The notes: generated by a model from the letters alone, not told the origin. A DNA stretch of 64,000 nt from Methanocella_A sp963792125 (GCA_963792125.1 CAWBVA010000012.1:682001-746000), one strand, 5' to 3'; positions 1 through 8,944 are shown, counted from the first letter of the stretch. Program-made: numbers and translations.

Positions 1-420
1 TGCGAGAATATCGTACGACGCATGCCTGGACCAGGCCAATTTTCCCGGCCTTTACCTGAAAATAACATTTTTCATCAACCGAGTTCTCTGCGCCCCTCTG
101 CGATCTCTGCGGCCTTTAACTATGCTGCCGTTCCTTCACGCATAGCATGACAACGGCCAGATTTTCATCATCTTATACCTGACCAGGACCCCGGTCATCC
201 GCCGACTCTTGGCGGTACCTGGCGATCCTGGCGCGCTTTACCGCTGCGCATAGCCTGAACAGAGGAGTATCATGCAATTTATTGGAAAACATTATTTCGT
301 TTAAAGTCTTGGCGCCCTTGGCCCTTGGCACCCCTGGCGGGCATGACCGGCGGCGCATAGCCTTTGAAACGGCAAGCTACAGTAGCCTTTACAAATGTAA
401 CCGGTAGAAGCCCATTAAAA
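1..420. repeat. Gene-free intergenic stretch with repeat blocks
   Basis: I see no gene here. A CAGAG-family block lies at about 85-116 (CTCTGCGCCCCTCTGCG followed by a related unit). Two TTGGC-family blocks lie in the same orientation at about 205-256 and 306-362; both end in the tail GCGCATAGCCT that recurs with this family elsewhere in the window. The first bases, beginning TGCGAGAATA, resemble the sequence that follows CAGAG blocks near 25490 and 63020. A possible reading frame across this area on the minus strand is made only of repeat sequence. Confidence 0.6.
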
Positions 421-447
421 AAGGATGAAAAGGGGCAAGCTGCCCCC
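421..447 (-). terminator. Hairpin plus T tract after fae-hps
   Basis: On the minus strand, just past the fae-hps stop codon, GGGGGCAGCTTGCCCC can fold into a hairpin. It is followed by TTTT and then TTTTTT, which fits a transcription stop for the fae-hps transcript. Confidence 0.5.
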
Positions 448-449
448 GT

Positions 450-1682
450 TCAGAAGTCCGTCATTATGCGGTATTGATCGATCTCTTCCTTGTGCAGCGC
501 CTCGAGGAATTCTCTCGAAACACCCTCGATGTCCTTGGCGTTGGTGATCGCACGACCGACTACGAGAATGTCAGCACCGCCCTTGAGGGCCATGTCGGCG
601 TTCACTACCTTGACGCCGCCGGCTACTGCGACTAATAATTTCTTGCCGCCGGCCGCCTTCTTGATCTCGTGGATGTTGCCCCACGCGTGCTCGGCCTTGC
701 CCTCGGTGTCGATGCCGCGGTGCAGCTCGACGATGTCCGGCTTGACCTTGAGTGAGGCGATCAGCTTCGCGGGGTTCTCGACGTTCAGGGTGTCGATAAT
801 GCTGTAAATACCGACCTTTCTGGCTTCTTCGATGAACTTTTCTATAGTGGCTACAGGCGCCAGCCCGGAGCAGACTACGGCATCGGCAGTCGCATCGGCC
901 GCCATGCGGGCCTCCAGGTTGCCGGTGTCGAGCGTCTTCAGGTCCGCGACGACGAAGGCGTCCTTGCGGAGTTCCCTGATCTTGCTGATGACTGACAGGC
1001 CGTACCGCTTGATCAGCGGGGTGCCTGCCTCGATGATGACGTGGTCGTTCTTCGGCACGTTCTTCAGGACGCGCTCCACGACACCCAGGTCGGGCGCGTC
1101 GATGGCGATCTGAAGGTATGGCGGGTCCCAGAGTCTGGTGATCTTGTATCCCATGATCGCGTGCACTCCCCGGTCCTTCTCGTAGGTGACCTTGTCCACG
1201 GACGGGAATTTCTCCATCGCACGGGTGAGGGCGAGCTTGGTCGCGCCGTAGTTGTACTTGTAGATCTTCACGGTGTCCTGGGCCTCAGGGTGGATGAAGA
1301 CCGACGCTATGATGACAACGTCTTCGCAGATGTCCTTCGGCACGAGGCCTTCCTCGACTGCATCTGCAACTGCCTTGGCGACCGCGGCCTGGGCGGGCCC
1401 GAAGATCTGGCCGATCTGTGCCATGCCCTTGACGGTGACTTTCGGCACGATGATGGTCGCGGGCTTCGGTATCAGGTTAGGCCGCACGACCGCGAGCAGG
1501 GGCGTGTGCCCCATGGATAATTGTGTTAAGCCGTTTGCAAAGGCCGTTCCCACCGGTCCTTCCTTATCGCCGATAAGGAGATCGACGTGGGCTACCTCGT
1601 TGCCCTCGCCTATGAGCGCTTCTCCGATCAGGTACATTAGTTCAACCTCATCTGGCACTATACGTTCTTTATTAATAACCAT
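450..1682 (-). CDS. fae-hps: Bifunctional formaldehyde-activating enzyme / 3-hexulose-6-phosphate synthase
   Basis: The 410-residue protein has an N-terminal Fae domain (about 1-165), which joins formaldehyde to tetrahydromethanopterin, and a C-terminal hexulose-phosphate synthase domain (about 170-400). In methanogens this fusion is known to split hexulose phosphate into ribulose 5-phosphate and formaldehyde, so it supplies pentoses while capturing the aldehyde. The Fae segment GEGNEVAHVDLLIG holds the conserved His (residue 32). The synthase half has ADLKTLDTG, the Asp/Lys metal and substrate site of orotidine-decarboxylase-like barrels, and the phosphate loop AVAGGVKV. An open frame extends 73 codons upstream, but that stretch runs into the CAGAG repeat. 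The ATG at 1682, which begins MVINKERI, gives the usual family N terminus. It stands alone, with a hairpin terminator behind it. Confidence 0.96.
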   Translation of the reverse strand: MVINKERIVPDEVELMYLIGEALIGEGNEVAHVDLLIGDKEGPVGTAFANGLTQLSMGHTPLLAVVRPNLIPKPATIIVPKVTVKGMAQIGQIFGPAQAAVAKAVADAVEEGLVPKDICEDVVIIASVFIHPEAQDTVKIYKYNYGATKLALTRAMEKFPSVDKVTYEKDRGVHAIMGYKITRLWDPPYLQIAIDAPDLGVVERVLKNVPKNDHVIIEAGTPLIKRYGLSVISKIRELRKDAFVVADLKTLDTGNLEARMAADATADAVVCSGLAPVATIEKFIEEARKVGIYSIIDTLNVENPAKLIASLKVKPDIVELHRGIDTEGKAEHAWGNIHEIKKAAGGKKLLVAVAGGVKVVNADMALKGGADILVVGRAITNAKDIEGVSREFLEALHKEEIDQYRIMTDF

Positions 1683-1781
1683 TTGGGTGTGCGTAAAAGG
1701 ATGAGTGGCAGACGTGTCTGTACTGTATAACCCCGAGCCGTTTTCCTGGCTGTGCGTAGTGACACACAGGGCACGAGTTAA

Positions 1782-1896
1782 AAGGCCACAGAGATCGCAG
1801 AGGGGCGCAGAGATCGCGGTAATTCTTTTAAAGATGGCATGGTAAACCCTGAAAGAGAACTGCGATCTCTGCGCCCCTCTGCGGTCTCTGTGGCTT
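1782..1896. repeat. CAGAG-family inverted repeat upstream of fae-hps
   Basis: A left arm at 1782-1817 and a right arm at 1862-1896 are near-perfect reverse complements of about 35 bp, built of GCAGAGGGGCGCAGAG-type units. The 44-bp centre is not repeated. The arms would form a long stem in single-stranded DNA or RNA. It lies about 100 bp upstream of the fae-hps start, at or just upstream of the promoter. Confidence 0.75.
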
Positions 1897-1989
1897 AACA
1901 CTCCGTATTCGTACGCAAGCCACAGAGTCGGCCCGCTACACTACTCCGGTGCATTTTCCAATTTCCAGAATCGAGAAAACCGATTTTCA

Positions 1990-2062
1990 TTTACCGAGTT
2001 CTCTATGCCTCCTGGGACTCTGCGGCCTTAACCAGCCGGGCGTTCCGGTCGCATAGCCATTA
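1990..2062. repeat. Degenerate CAGAG/TTGGC-type repeat remnant
   Basis: One degraded unit with CTCTATGCCTCC and GACTCTGCGGCC is followed by the GCATAGCC tail seen with other repeats. No coding signal was seen between 1683 and 2079 apart from these repeats. Confidence 0.4.
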
Positions 2063-2079
2063 ACCGTCAGTCCAGGGCG

Positions 2080-2817
2080 TTAGAGAGAAGCCATTGATTT
2101 GCTCAGAACATTCCGGGCTTCATCGCTCACGAAGTACCGCTTGTACTTCCCGTCCTGCTCGAACCGTATCATCTGGTCCCGCAGGAACCGATCGATATGC
2201 CAGTGAACGCTGCTCTTGTCGAGACTGAACTGCTCCGACAGGCTGTGGTTGGTGATGCCCGGGCTGTCCATGATGGCTCTAAGGATGTTGCGGCTGGTCT
2301 CGTTCCGTACATACGTCGCCGCCACCCTTTCGAGGTCGCTGCTTCCCCCGCTCCTGAACAGCCGGGTGAACTTGCCCATGCGCCGGAGCACGATCATGCC
2401 CTCGGCCTCGAGCATCTGGACATGGTACTTCACCGTGCCGTTCTTCATCTGCTGCCGGGCCGTGATCTCGGCCGGGGTGCAGCCGGGATTCATCTGCACG
2501 TAGTTGAATATGCGGTTCCGGTTGCGGTTGGCCAGCACGTTCTCGATACGGCCGGCGACGAACGGAAGGAACTTGATAAGCCCGAAGAGTATCAGCAGGC
2601 CGTCGAAGATCGACGCCACCTGTACCCACAGGGGCAGGTCCCACCAGGAGACGGCCGGGGCGTCTGTCGCGACCACGCCGGGGCTATCCTCGAGAGGCAC
2701 GGCCGGGGTAACGACATAGTCGCCGGGTCCGCTGAAGACGTTAGAATAGATGCCTGCCGCGATCAGGGCCGTCAGGGCCACGATCGCCACTGCCATCGCA
2801 ACATACAGTTTCCGCAT
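2080..2817 (-). CDS. Membrane-anchored regulator with two winged-helix domains
   Basis: About 245 residues. Two hydrophobic segments lie in the first 90 residues (AVAIVALTALIAAGI and a second around LWVQVASIFDGLLILFGLI), separated by a short acidic stretch that would face outside. The rest is cytoplasmic and carries two MarR/ArsR-like winged-helix units, with FNYVQMNPGCTPAEIT in the first and ILRAIMDSPGITNHSLSE in the second. This plan is common among methanogen regulators that sense the cell surface. The ATG at 2817 has AGGTGAT just upstream, so it is preferred to the ATG at 2832. The gene lies just behind a decayed surface-protein gene in the same direction, which it may once have served. 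Its target is unknown. Confidence 0.8.
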   Translation of the reverse strand: MRKLYVAMAVAIVALTALIAAGIYSNVFSGPGDYVVTPAVPLEDSPGVVATDAPAVSWWDLPLWVQVASIFDGLLILFGLIKFLPFVAGRIENVLANRNRNRIFNYVQMNPGCTPAEITARQQMKNGTVKYHVQMLEAEGMIVLRRMGKFTRLFRSGGSSDLERVAATYVRNETSRNILRAIMDSPGITNHSLSEQFSLDKSSVHWHIDRFLRDQMIRFEQDGKYKRYFVSDEARNVLSKSMASL

Positions 2818-2839
2818 CGAATCACCTGTCATCCATCGA

Positions 2840-3640
2840 TCAATATGTCTTCAAGTAATATGCGCCCGTTCCGCTGGCGCCCGTGTCCGTGACCTTCATA
2901 GACCACTCGCCTGCCGCGACACCGGACGGATTATCGACGTTCAGGTTGATCCGGCCGTCCGTTTTGCCATCGGAGCTGTCGTCGTACGGGCCCAGTATGT
3001 GGCCGTCAGGCGTGTAGATGGTCAGCTTCAGCGGGTTGCCGCTGTCGCGCCATTTCAGGTCGACGTTGACCGATTTGACGGCGCTTGAAATGTCGGCACT
3101 GTGCCACTGCGTCTCCCCGGCGGCGATCTCGTTGTCATACACGCTGTCCTGTGCTGCCCGGCTGCCGGTAAAGGTCAGGTTCGCCAGGTCGACGACGACA
3201 TCGCTGTCAAGGACATACTCGCCAGGGAAAGGCCATGCGGCAAAGGCATCATCTCGCTGCCATTAGCCGGAGGTATCACCATGATGGGCCGAGAAAATGG
3301 CCGGAGACATCTTCTCCCCGAACCGCACCACCTGCTTGTTCTCCCACTGCAGGTCGAACATGTCCGGCATGTCGCTGCCGGCCTTGAACATGGCGATCTT
3401 TCCATTGATGGATAATGACGCCAGGCTCGAAGGCTGGCCCGGACATTTTATGAGAGGATCGCCCTGGCAGTATCGTTTTTGTCCCAGAACATTCCAGGGT
3501 TGAACACGGGCATCTTAATCCTGCTGTCGTTCATGTAAAGGACCATCGCGGTGTAAACCTGCCCCGGGTCCGTCGGAAGATACCTGGCCGGTTACGATCA
3601 TGCCGGCCTCGGCGGGGATGCCTGCAACTCGTTGCCTGCC
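2840..3640 (-). pseudogene. Decayed secreted or surface protein, 3' part
   Basis: No single frame stays open, but pieces in three frames read as good protein: DPGQVYTAMVLYMNDS, RIKMPVFNPGMFWDKND, SDMPDMFDLQWENKQV, AAWPFPGEYVLDSDVVVD and a final piece of about 100 residues ending GAYYLKTY. The last piece resembles the beta-rich C-terminal domains of secreted peptidases and similar surface proteins; that assignment is weak. At least three frame breaks lie between the pieces. The open frame at 3672-4040 on the same strand, which has a signal peptide, is probably the 5' part of the same former gene. Confidence 0.55.
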
Positions 3641-3671
3641 GCAGGACTACCTGCTTCAAAACATGCTCAGG

Positions 3672-4040
3672 CTATCTGCGGTACTCCGTAGCGCCGAGGG
3701 TATCAGATGAGACGACCCTGCCCACATGAAATGCTAAGAGCGTAGTCAAACGGAAGCCATGTGTGAACTGTGCCATGCCGGCTGCCCCGGCAGGGATGTC
3801 TTCAAACACGATGCGAGCTGAAGGGCTATCTGCGGCCACTCCGCCTGCAGCGCCGAAGGTACCGGACGAGACGACCTTGCCTGCATGCAATGCTGAGAGC
3901 GTTGTCAGGTGGAAGTCATGCGTGTACTTAGCCACGTCGTTCTTTGCCGGGGCATCGGCCTGTACGCGCCCCAGCGAGCCAGAGAACAGCGATGCGATCA
4001 TCAGGACTAAAACAGCCATCGCCGCAGTTTTTTTAAGCAT
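3672..4040 (-). pseudogene. Signal-peptide fragment with an internal duplication
   Basis: 122 codons. Residues 1-28 form a clear signal peptide (AAMAVLVLMIASLFSGSLG). The mature part has two copies of a roughly 30-residue unit: KYTHDFHLTTLSALHAGKVV, continuing SSGTFGA, and QFTHGFRLTTLLAFHVGRVV, continuing SSDTLGA. After the second unit the frame stops at once. The DNA beyond still matches the DNA that follows the first unit when small indels are allowed (for example CGCAGATAGCC and GGCATCCC followed by GGCCGGCATG). I infer that the gene once ran on into 2840-3640. No family was recognised. It could still make a short secreted protein. Confidence 0.5.
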
Positions 4041-4310
4041 ATGCTGAATAATAATAAGCGTCCGGTGGGTATAAAATCATTTTGATCAGATCACCCAACT
4101 GACCATCCTGCGGGCATATTACCATTATTTCTCATTTATTGCAGATGATAAAAATAATTAAAGGCCTGATACCGGTCTTTTGCTGATTCTATAGACAGAT
4201 CGTCCAACTGTAGCCTTATCGTTGGATGATTTGGCCAGAATTGATATACTCCCGGGCGGTGACTCTGACTGTGCAAGCACCAGCTTAATAAAAACAGGGG
4301 AGTGGCTTGT

Positions 4311-5228
4311 ATGATAAAGACAGACAATCTAACGAAAGCTTACGGGGGCGTGAAAGCCGTCGACGCGTTATCGCTGGAAGTGGGGAAAGGCGAAGTCTTC
4401 GGGTTCCTCGGCCCCAACGGCTCGGGCAAGACGACGACCATCGGCATGCTCGTGGGACTGATCGAGCCGACGGCCGGCAAATGCTTCGTCAACGGCGTCG
4501 ACGTGACACGCAACCCGCTGGAGGCCAAGAAGATCACCGGGTACCTGCCGGACGGCATCGGGTTTTACCCCGGGCTGACGGCAAAGCAGAACCTGAAATA
4601 TTTCTCCAGGTTCTACGGGATGAAGGACTCGGATGCAGACATACGCATCAAGATATTGCTGGAATACGTGGGCCTTGGCGGCGTGGAGAAGCAGACCGAG
4701 GGCTATTCGAGGGGAATGAGACAGCGGCTCGGGCTTGCCCAGGCGCTGCTCAACGATCCCGAGGTCATTTTCATGGACGAGCCGACCAACGGGCTTGACC
4801 CGCAGGGCGTGATCACCTTCCGGAACATCATCAAGGACCTTGCGGGGAAGGGGAAAACAGTGTTCTTCTCTTCCCACGTCCTGGAAGAAGTACAGCATGT
4901 CAGCAGCACCATCGGCGTGATCTCGAAGGGAAAGATCATCGCCCGCGGCACGACCGACGAGGTCCGCAGGAAGATGCAGGGAGACGACCTGACCACTATC
5001 GTAGTAAAGGTGAACGGGAGCATGCCGAAGCTCGCTCTCTCGCAGATCGTGAGCGCCGATTACCAAAACGGCCGTGCCGTCATCAGGGCGAAGGGCGACA
5101 TCAGAGACCAGATTTCCGACGAGCTCTTCCGGCAGAATGTCCATATCCGCGAGCTCCGTATAGAGGAGCGGTCGCTGGAGGACGTGTTCCTGGATACGGT
5201 CTACGGAGGTGCTTCCAATGAGGCCTGA
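4311..5228 (+). CDS. ABC-2 exporter ATP-binding protein
   Basis: A 305-residue ABC ATPase with Walker A GPNGSGKTT (about 34-42), signature YSRGMRQRLGLAQ, Walker B VIFMDEPTNGLDP and switch His in SSHVLEE, followed by a roughly 90-residue C-terminal domain typical of CcmA/NatA-like proteins. It should drive export through the membrane protein encoded next. The ATG at 4311 has GGGGAG eight bases upstream; the GTG at 4302 lies inside that ribosome site and is less likely. Its last 11 bases overlap the permease gene, so the two are translationally coupled. The cargo is unknown. The third gene of the operon encodes a surface protein, which suggests a role at the cell envelope. Confidence 0.93.
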   Translation: MIKTDNLTKAYGGVKAVDALSLEVGKGEVFGFLGPNGSGKTTTIGMLVGLIEPTAGKCFVNGVDVTRNPLEAKKITGYLPDGIGFYPGLTAKQNLKYFSRFYGMKDSDADIRIKILLEYVGLGGVEKQTEGYSRGMRQRLGLAQALLNDPEVIFMDEPTNGLDPQGVITFRNIIKDLAGKGKTVFFSSHVLEEVQHVSSTIGVISKGKIIARGTTDEVRRKMQGDDLTTIVVKVNGSMPKLALSQIVSADYQNGRAVIRAKGDIRDQISDELFRQNVHIRELRIEERSLEDVFLDTVYGGASNEA

Positions 5229-6306
5229 AATGATCGTAGCGGCGAAAGAGTTTAAAGACTACCTGAACAGCAAGCGGTTTTTGCTACTGTTCGGCCTGCT
5301 GATACTGCTGTCGATCATCAGCGCTGTCACAGGCATCGGCACCTACAACAGCGACCTGGCCACCTACAACAGCAACCTGCAGCAGGCGTCGGCGGCGCCG
5401 GGCGGCATGCGGTTCAACGTAGACATGCCTTCCATCCTGAGCATCTTCAGCTCCTATGGATCGTACATCGCGACCTTCGGCATGCTGCTCGCCATATCCA
5501 TGGGCTTCGACATGATCTCCCGGGAGAAGGAGGAGGGGACGCTCAAGATACTGCTCACCCATCCCGTGTTCCGGGACCAGGTGATCAACGGCAAGATCAT
5601 CGGCGCAACAGCGATGCTGACCATCGTGCTGCTGTCCACTTTCCTGGCTATCGTAGCCATCATGCTGTTCTTCGGCATCATCCCCGCAGGGGATGACATC
5701 ATCCGGCTGGCGGCGTTCTTCCTTGCCGTGGTGCTGTTCCTGCTGGCGTACCTGGCCATCGCGGTCATGTCGTCGACCGTCTCGAAAAACTCGTCGATGG
5801 CAATGCTGATCGCTGTCACCATCATCCTGGTCGGCATGGTCGTCCCGGACATCTCCAGCACGATAGCCGACACGGCCCTCGGGCAGGCACCCCAGATGGC
5901 CATACCGGCGGCGGCAGGCTCGTCGTCTTCGAGCAGTCAGTCCATGATGATATACACGGACAACCAGACCGGGAACGTGAGCAGGGGTCAGGGAGCGCCG
6001 ATGCAGATCAACCCCGAGTACACCGACTACTGGAACAAGAGAAGCCAGATCACAGGCATCATCAACATCATCTCGCCGAGCAACGACTTCAATGCGATAG
6101 CGGAGGTCATCACCGGCCGGCTGACCGGCCCCACGGTAAGCAGTGGAGGCAATAGCGTCGGGTTCTTCAAGATGGTATCCGGGGAGACGGTCTCCATCTG
6201 GGAATCCCTGTCGTCCGTGTGGATGAACTTCCTGGCGCTGATCGTGATGATCGTGATAGGGTTCGGCATATCTTATGCCAGGTTCGTGAGGGTGGACGTC
6301 CGATGA
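5218..6306 (+). CDS. ABC-2 type permease with large extracellular loop
   Basis: 362 residues. The start matches ABC-2 permeases: MIVAAKEFKDYLNSKRFLLL, then a first membrane helix, an outside loop, and a core of several helices (about 85-225). The segment GFDMISREKEEGTLKILLTHP is the cytoplasmic coupling region of this family. A long polar loop (about 225-335) holds a serine run SSSSSS and lies before the last helix. GGAGG at 5204-5208 precedes the ATG at 5218. It pairs with the ATPase just upstream, and its TGA overlaps the ATG of the next gene. Confidence 0.9.
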   Translation: MRPEMIVAAKEFKDYLNSKRFLLLFGLLILLSIISAVTGIGTYNSDLATYNSNLQQASAAPGGMRFNVDMPSILSIFSSYGSYIATFGMLLAISMGFDMISREKEEGTLKILLTHPVFRDQVINGKIIGATAMLTIVLLSTFLAIVAIMLFFGIIPAGDDIIRLAAFFLAVVLFLLAYLAIAVMSSTVSKNSSMAMLIAVTIILVGMVVPDISSTIADTALGQAPQMAIPAAAGSSSSSSQSMMIYTDNQTGNVSRGQGAPMQINPEYTDYWNKRSQITGIINIISPSNDFNAIAEVITGRLTGPTVSSGGNSVGFFKMVSGETVSIWESLSSVWMNFLALIVMIVIGFGISYARFVRVDVR

Positions 6307-7724
6307 GAGCCGGGCACATTCTTGTTTTTTTATTGGCCGCCGTCATGGCTGTCGCAGCCCTGTCAGGGCTGGCGACGGCCGATAGCGGGTACTCTTCCGT
6401 CTGGTCGGGCTACGTGGGCAACGGTGACATAAAGTCGTTCAACGGGTGCAACGTCATCTTCACCATCCCGGCCAACGCCTCCTCGGTGCATGTCGAAGCA
6501 CAGAGCTTCAGCTACTCGACACAGTCGGTCACAATAACCCCGGGTAACTCGTACTATTACTACGACGCGCTGCTGATCACGGTGGTACAGCTCGACGGCA
6601 ACGCCAGCAAAGCCTATGTGGACATCGCGAAGCCGGTGACGGCAGCCTCCTCCGAGCAGACAGGCACGAAGATTTACTGTGATACTCCCGGGCAGCTTGC
6701 GCTGGCCGGCGATACGGTGATCTTCCCGATCGTCATACAGAACCACGACGACGACCGCACGTACACGCTGTCTGCCGCCAACGATGCCGGCTGGACGACT
6801 ACGTTCCAGTACGAAGGCAGGGACATATACCAGATATACGTGCCCGAATCGCAGTCGAGGACGGTAAACCTCGTAGTCCATACGTCCTATACTTCGACCG
6901 TCGGCGAGAAGCGCATCACGGCAAAAGCCGGCGACAACAGCGTCAGCCTGGCCGTATCCATTACAAGCGTCAACAGCTCGGCCGGGGTGTCGACGAAAGT
7001 AAGCTCGGTCATAGCGTCCATCGGTGAGAAGATCTACTATGACGTGAGCATCAACAACCTGCAGGCGCAGGACAACAACTATAAGGTCAGCGTCGCAGGG
7101 CTGCCTGACGGATGGTACTACAGGTACGTCGAAACGAGGGGAGGTACCAGCGAGATGGCCGAAGTAGTCGTCCCGGCGTCGTCGACTAAGAATATCGTGC
7201 TCGAGATCGTGCCGCCGCTTAGCGCACAGCAGGGAGACTATGCCTTTACTGCCTCGGTGACCACGCCCGACGGGGTCGCGATCAGCAAAGACCTGACGCT
7301 CAAGCTCAAGGGCAGCGTCAGCATGTCTGTGTCCAGCGATAAGCTGGCCTACAGCTCGAAGCCCGGCCAGGCGTTCAGCATCCGGGTTTACGTGACGAAC
7401 GACGGGCAGGGCGACGCGCTGACTAACGTGTACCCGGACGTCTCCGCGCCGACAGGATGGACCGTTAATACCTCGCCGGCCTCCGTCAACAGCATAAAGA
7501 CCGGAGAGACACAGGTCTTCACCATAAGCGTGCAGCCACCTGCCAACATCGTGGCGAGCGACTACGACGTGAAGGTCACAGTGAAGAGCGACCAGGCAGA
7601 GAGCACAAGCGACTACCGGATCACCATTACCACCGATTCGTATGTGCCCTACATCGCGGTCGCGCTGGTCCTCGCCGTCGTCGCCGGACTGGGCATCATC
7701 TACAGGAAGTACGGGCGCAGGTAA
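6303..7724 (+). CDS. Surface-anchored NEW3-domain protein of the ABC operon
   Basis: 473 residues. A signal peptide (about 1-28, HILVFLLAAVMAVAALSG) is followed by several beta-sandwich repeats of the NEW3 / COG1470 kind, recognisable by VVIQNHDDDRTYTLS-like openings and the phrases DGWYYRYVE and GWTVNTSPASV. A C-terminal membrane helix (YIAVALVLAVVAGLGIIY) and a basic tail end it. Such proteins commonly follow ABC-2 ATPase/permease pairs in methanogens, where they are thought to act outside the cell with the exporter; their exact job is not settled. The ATG overlaps the permease stop as ATGA, so the three genes form one operon. A related but broken gene lies at 23843-25184. Confidence 0.85.
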   Translation: MRAGHILVFLLAAVMAVAALSGLATADSGYSSVWSGYVGNGDIKSFNGCNVIFTIPANASSVHVEAQSFSYSTQSVTITPGNSYYYYDALLITVVQLDGNASKAYVDIAKPVTAASSEQTGTKIYCDTPGQLALAGDTVIFPIVIQNHDDDRTYTLSAANDAGWTTTFQYEGRDIYQIYVPESQSRTVNLVVHTSYTSTVGEKRITAKAGDNSVSLAVSITSVNSSAGVSTKVSSVIASIGEKIYYDVSINNLQAQDNNYKVSVAGLPDGWYYRYVETRGGTSEMAEVVVPASSTKNIVLEIVPPLSAQQGDYAFTASVTTPDGVAISKDLTLKLKGSVSMSVSSDKLAYSSKPGQAFSIRVYVTNDGQGDALTNVYPDVSAPTGWTVNTSPASVNSIKTGETQVFTISVQPPANIVASDYDVKVTVKSDQAESTSDYRITITTDSYVPYIAVALVLAVVAGLGIIYRKYGRR

Positions 7725-7748
7725 GCAGGCCTGCCCCTTTTTTCTTTT
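7725..7748 (+). terminator. Palindrome and T tract after the ABC operon
   Basis: GCAGGCCTGC lies directly behind the stop codon and is followed by CCCCTTTTTTCTTTT. The T-rich tract is a plausible archaeal stop site for the 4311-7724 operon. Confidence 0.4.
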
Positions 7749-7850
7749 AATAAACAGACGAGGCTCGTCGCCGTTCCCCGGAGGAATTATGTGCACATTC
7801 GCGTAGTCACGCGTACGCACACGAGCGCCCTCCCGGCCCGTCATTCATCG

Positions 7851-8435
7851 TTATGAGAAGATCAGCCGCAGCGTCTCTTCCGGCACTTCGTCCACTGCCA
7901 GCCGGCCGTGGACCATGTCCGCGATGAACAGGGACCGGGCAATGAGCGCGATCGGCGACTCATTCGAATAGCGGGGCACCGCCGCCGCATATCGCCGGTA
8001 GCGCGCGAAGTCGATGGGCGGCAGGCTCCCGGGGACATAATTTTCGCCCGGCGCCTGGAGGATCAGGCTGAAGACATAGGCGAGGAAGACATTGGGCGGG
8101 AACATGCGGTTGTTCTTCGAAGAGTTCAGCAGGTAGTCCAGCGCGCCTGGCGAGAGGCGCTGGATAGCAGACACCATCGTCAGCTGGCTTTCGGGCATGT
8201 TCAGCTCGGACATTAGCGCGGCAAATTCTCTGATGGTCGGGGAGGAAAAGTCCGGGCCCATCAGCCGCAGGATGTCCATGAATATCTCCCCGAGCCGGTC
8301 GATGTCACCCTCCTTCAGCATGTCGACCATGGCCAGGAAGCTGCCAGACAGCAGGTCGTCGCGATCGCCTGCCCTGACCCGGTCTATCCACGAAATCATC
8401 GCCGACCGGTCCTCCGGGTCAACGTCGCGTAACAT
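7851..8435 (-). CDS. Hypothetical cytoplasmic helical protein
   Basis: 194 residues with no signal peptide or membrane segment, probably all-helical, with a negative charge excess. No family was recognised. Its start overlaps the end of the winged-helix gene at 8419-8892 by 17 bp, so the two are surely co-translated, and it may be the sensory or partner subunit of that regulator. The longest hydrophobic stretch (VFLAYVFSLILQ) is interrupted by charges and turns, so membrane insertion is unlikely. Confidence 0.7.
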   Translation of the reverse strand: MLRDVDPEDRSAMISWIDRVRAGDRDDLLSGSFLAMVDMLKEGDIDRLGEIFMDILRLMGPDFSSPTIREFAALMSELNMPESQLTMVSAIQRLSPGALDYLLNSSKNNRMFPPNVFLAYVFSLILQAPGENYVPGSLPPIDFARYRRYAAAVPRYSNESPIALIARSLFIADMVHGRLAVDEVPEETLRLIFS

Positions 8436-8892
8436 GGATCTTGATCCTGGCGTAGCCGGCGTCCTCCAGCATGCCTTCGTACAGCTCCAGCAGCGAGTTC
8501 CGGATGATGTTGGTGCGGACCTTCGTGACGAAATCCAGGGAATCGGTGTATTCGGTAAAATATTTCGTCCTCATCAGCGCCGGCACGAGGCCCTGCCCGT
8601 TGAGGTAGTTGTGCAGCCGCTTCAGGCTGTTGAAGCCCTCCCGGATGCGGTAGGTGTTGGCGTTTCCGGTGCCATGGGATATTTTGTGGAGCAGGGCGAG
8701 CCGGTCGTCCGCGGAGAGGTCTTCGAGGTGCAGCCGCACGTCCTTGGAGCTTTTGATGTTATGCTCGTCCTTCAGGTAAGTCCTGATCTCTGTAAACGTG
8801 CTCTCGCCCCGGTCGGCCAGGTACAGCAGTATGGCCGACTTCGTCCTGCCCGGCGGCTCTTTTTCCCCTCTGGCCCTCGTCTTTACGCGCAT
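8419..8892 (-). CDS. Winged-helix transcription regulator
   Basis: 157 residues. A basic N terminus (MRVKTRARGEKEPPGR) leads into a winged-helix fold: AILLYLADRGESTFTEIRTY, then a recognition helix around SSKDVRLHLEDLSADD and a wing ending in NTYRIREG. The C-terminal 70 residues are helical and may dimerise or bind the partner encoded downstream (overlap 17 bp). An 18-bp perfect palindrome lies 35 bp upstream of the start and is a good candidate for its own operator. The regulated process is unknown. Confidence 0.75.
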   Translation of the reverse strand: MRVKTRARGEKEPPGRTKSAILLYLADRGESTFTEIRTYLKDEHNIKSSKDVRLHLEDLSADDRLALLHKISHGTGNANTYRIREGFNSLKRLHNYLNGQGLVPALMRTKYFTEYTDSLDFVTKVRTNIIRNSLLELYEGMLEDAGYARIKIHVTRR

Positions 8893-8926
8893 TGCACACC
8901 GTACTCCGTGGTATTTGATTATTTAT

Positions 8927-8944
8927 CATATACCATGGTATATG
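8927..8944. promoter_or_regulatory. 18-bp perfect palindrome upstream of winged-helix gene
   Basis: CATATACCATGGTATATG is a perfect palindrome between the divergent genes at 8892 (minus) and 9046 (plus). A weaker match (ACTCCGTGGTATT) lies at about 8903-8916. The position suits an operator for the regulator encoded next to it, and TATA-like sequence overlaps it. Confidence 0.5.

Noticed and set aside
173..358. 61-codon frame near the left edge
   Set aside because: It consists of two TTGGC repeat blocks and has no ribosome site.
450..1901. Longer fae-hps start at 1901
   Set aside because: The extra 73 codons are CAGAG-repeat sequence; the ATG at 1682 gives the family N terminus.
6363..7844. 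Open frame of 493 codons on the minus strand
   Set aside because: Antisense shadow of the NEW3-type gene at 6303-7724; composition is not protein-like.
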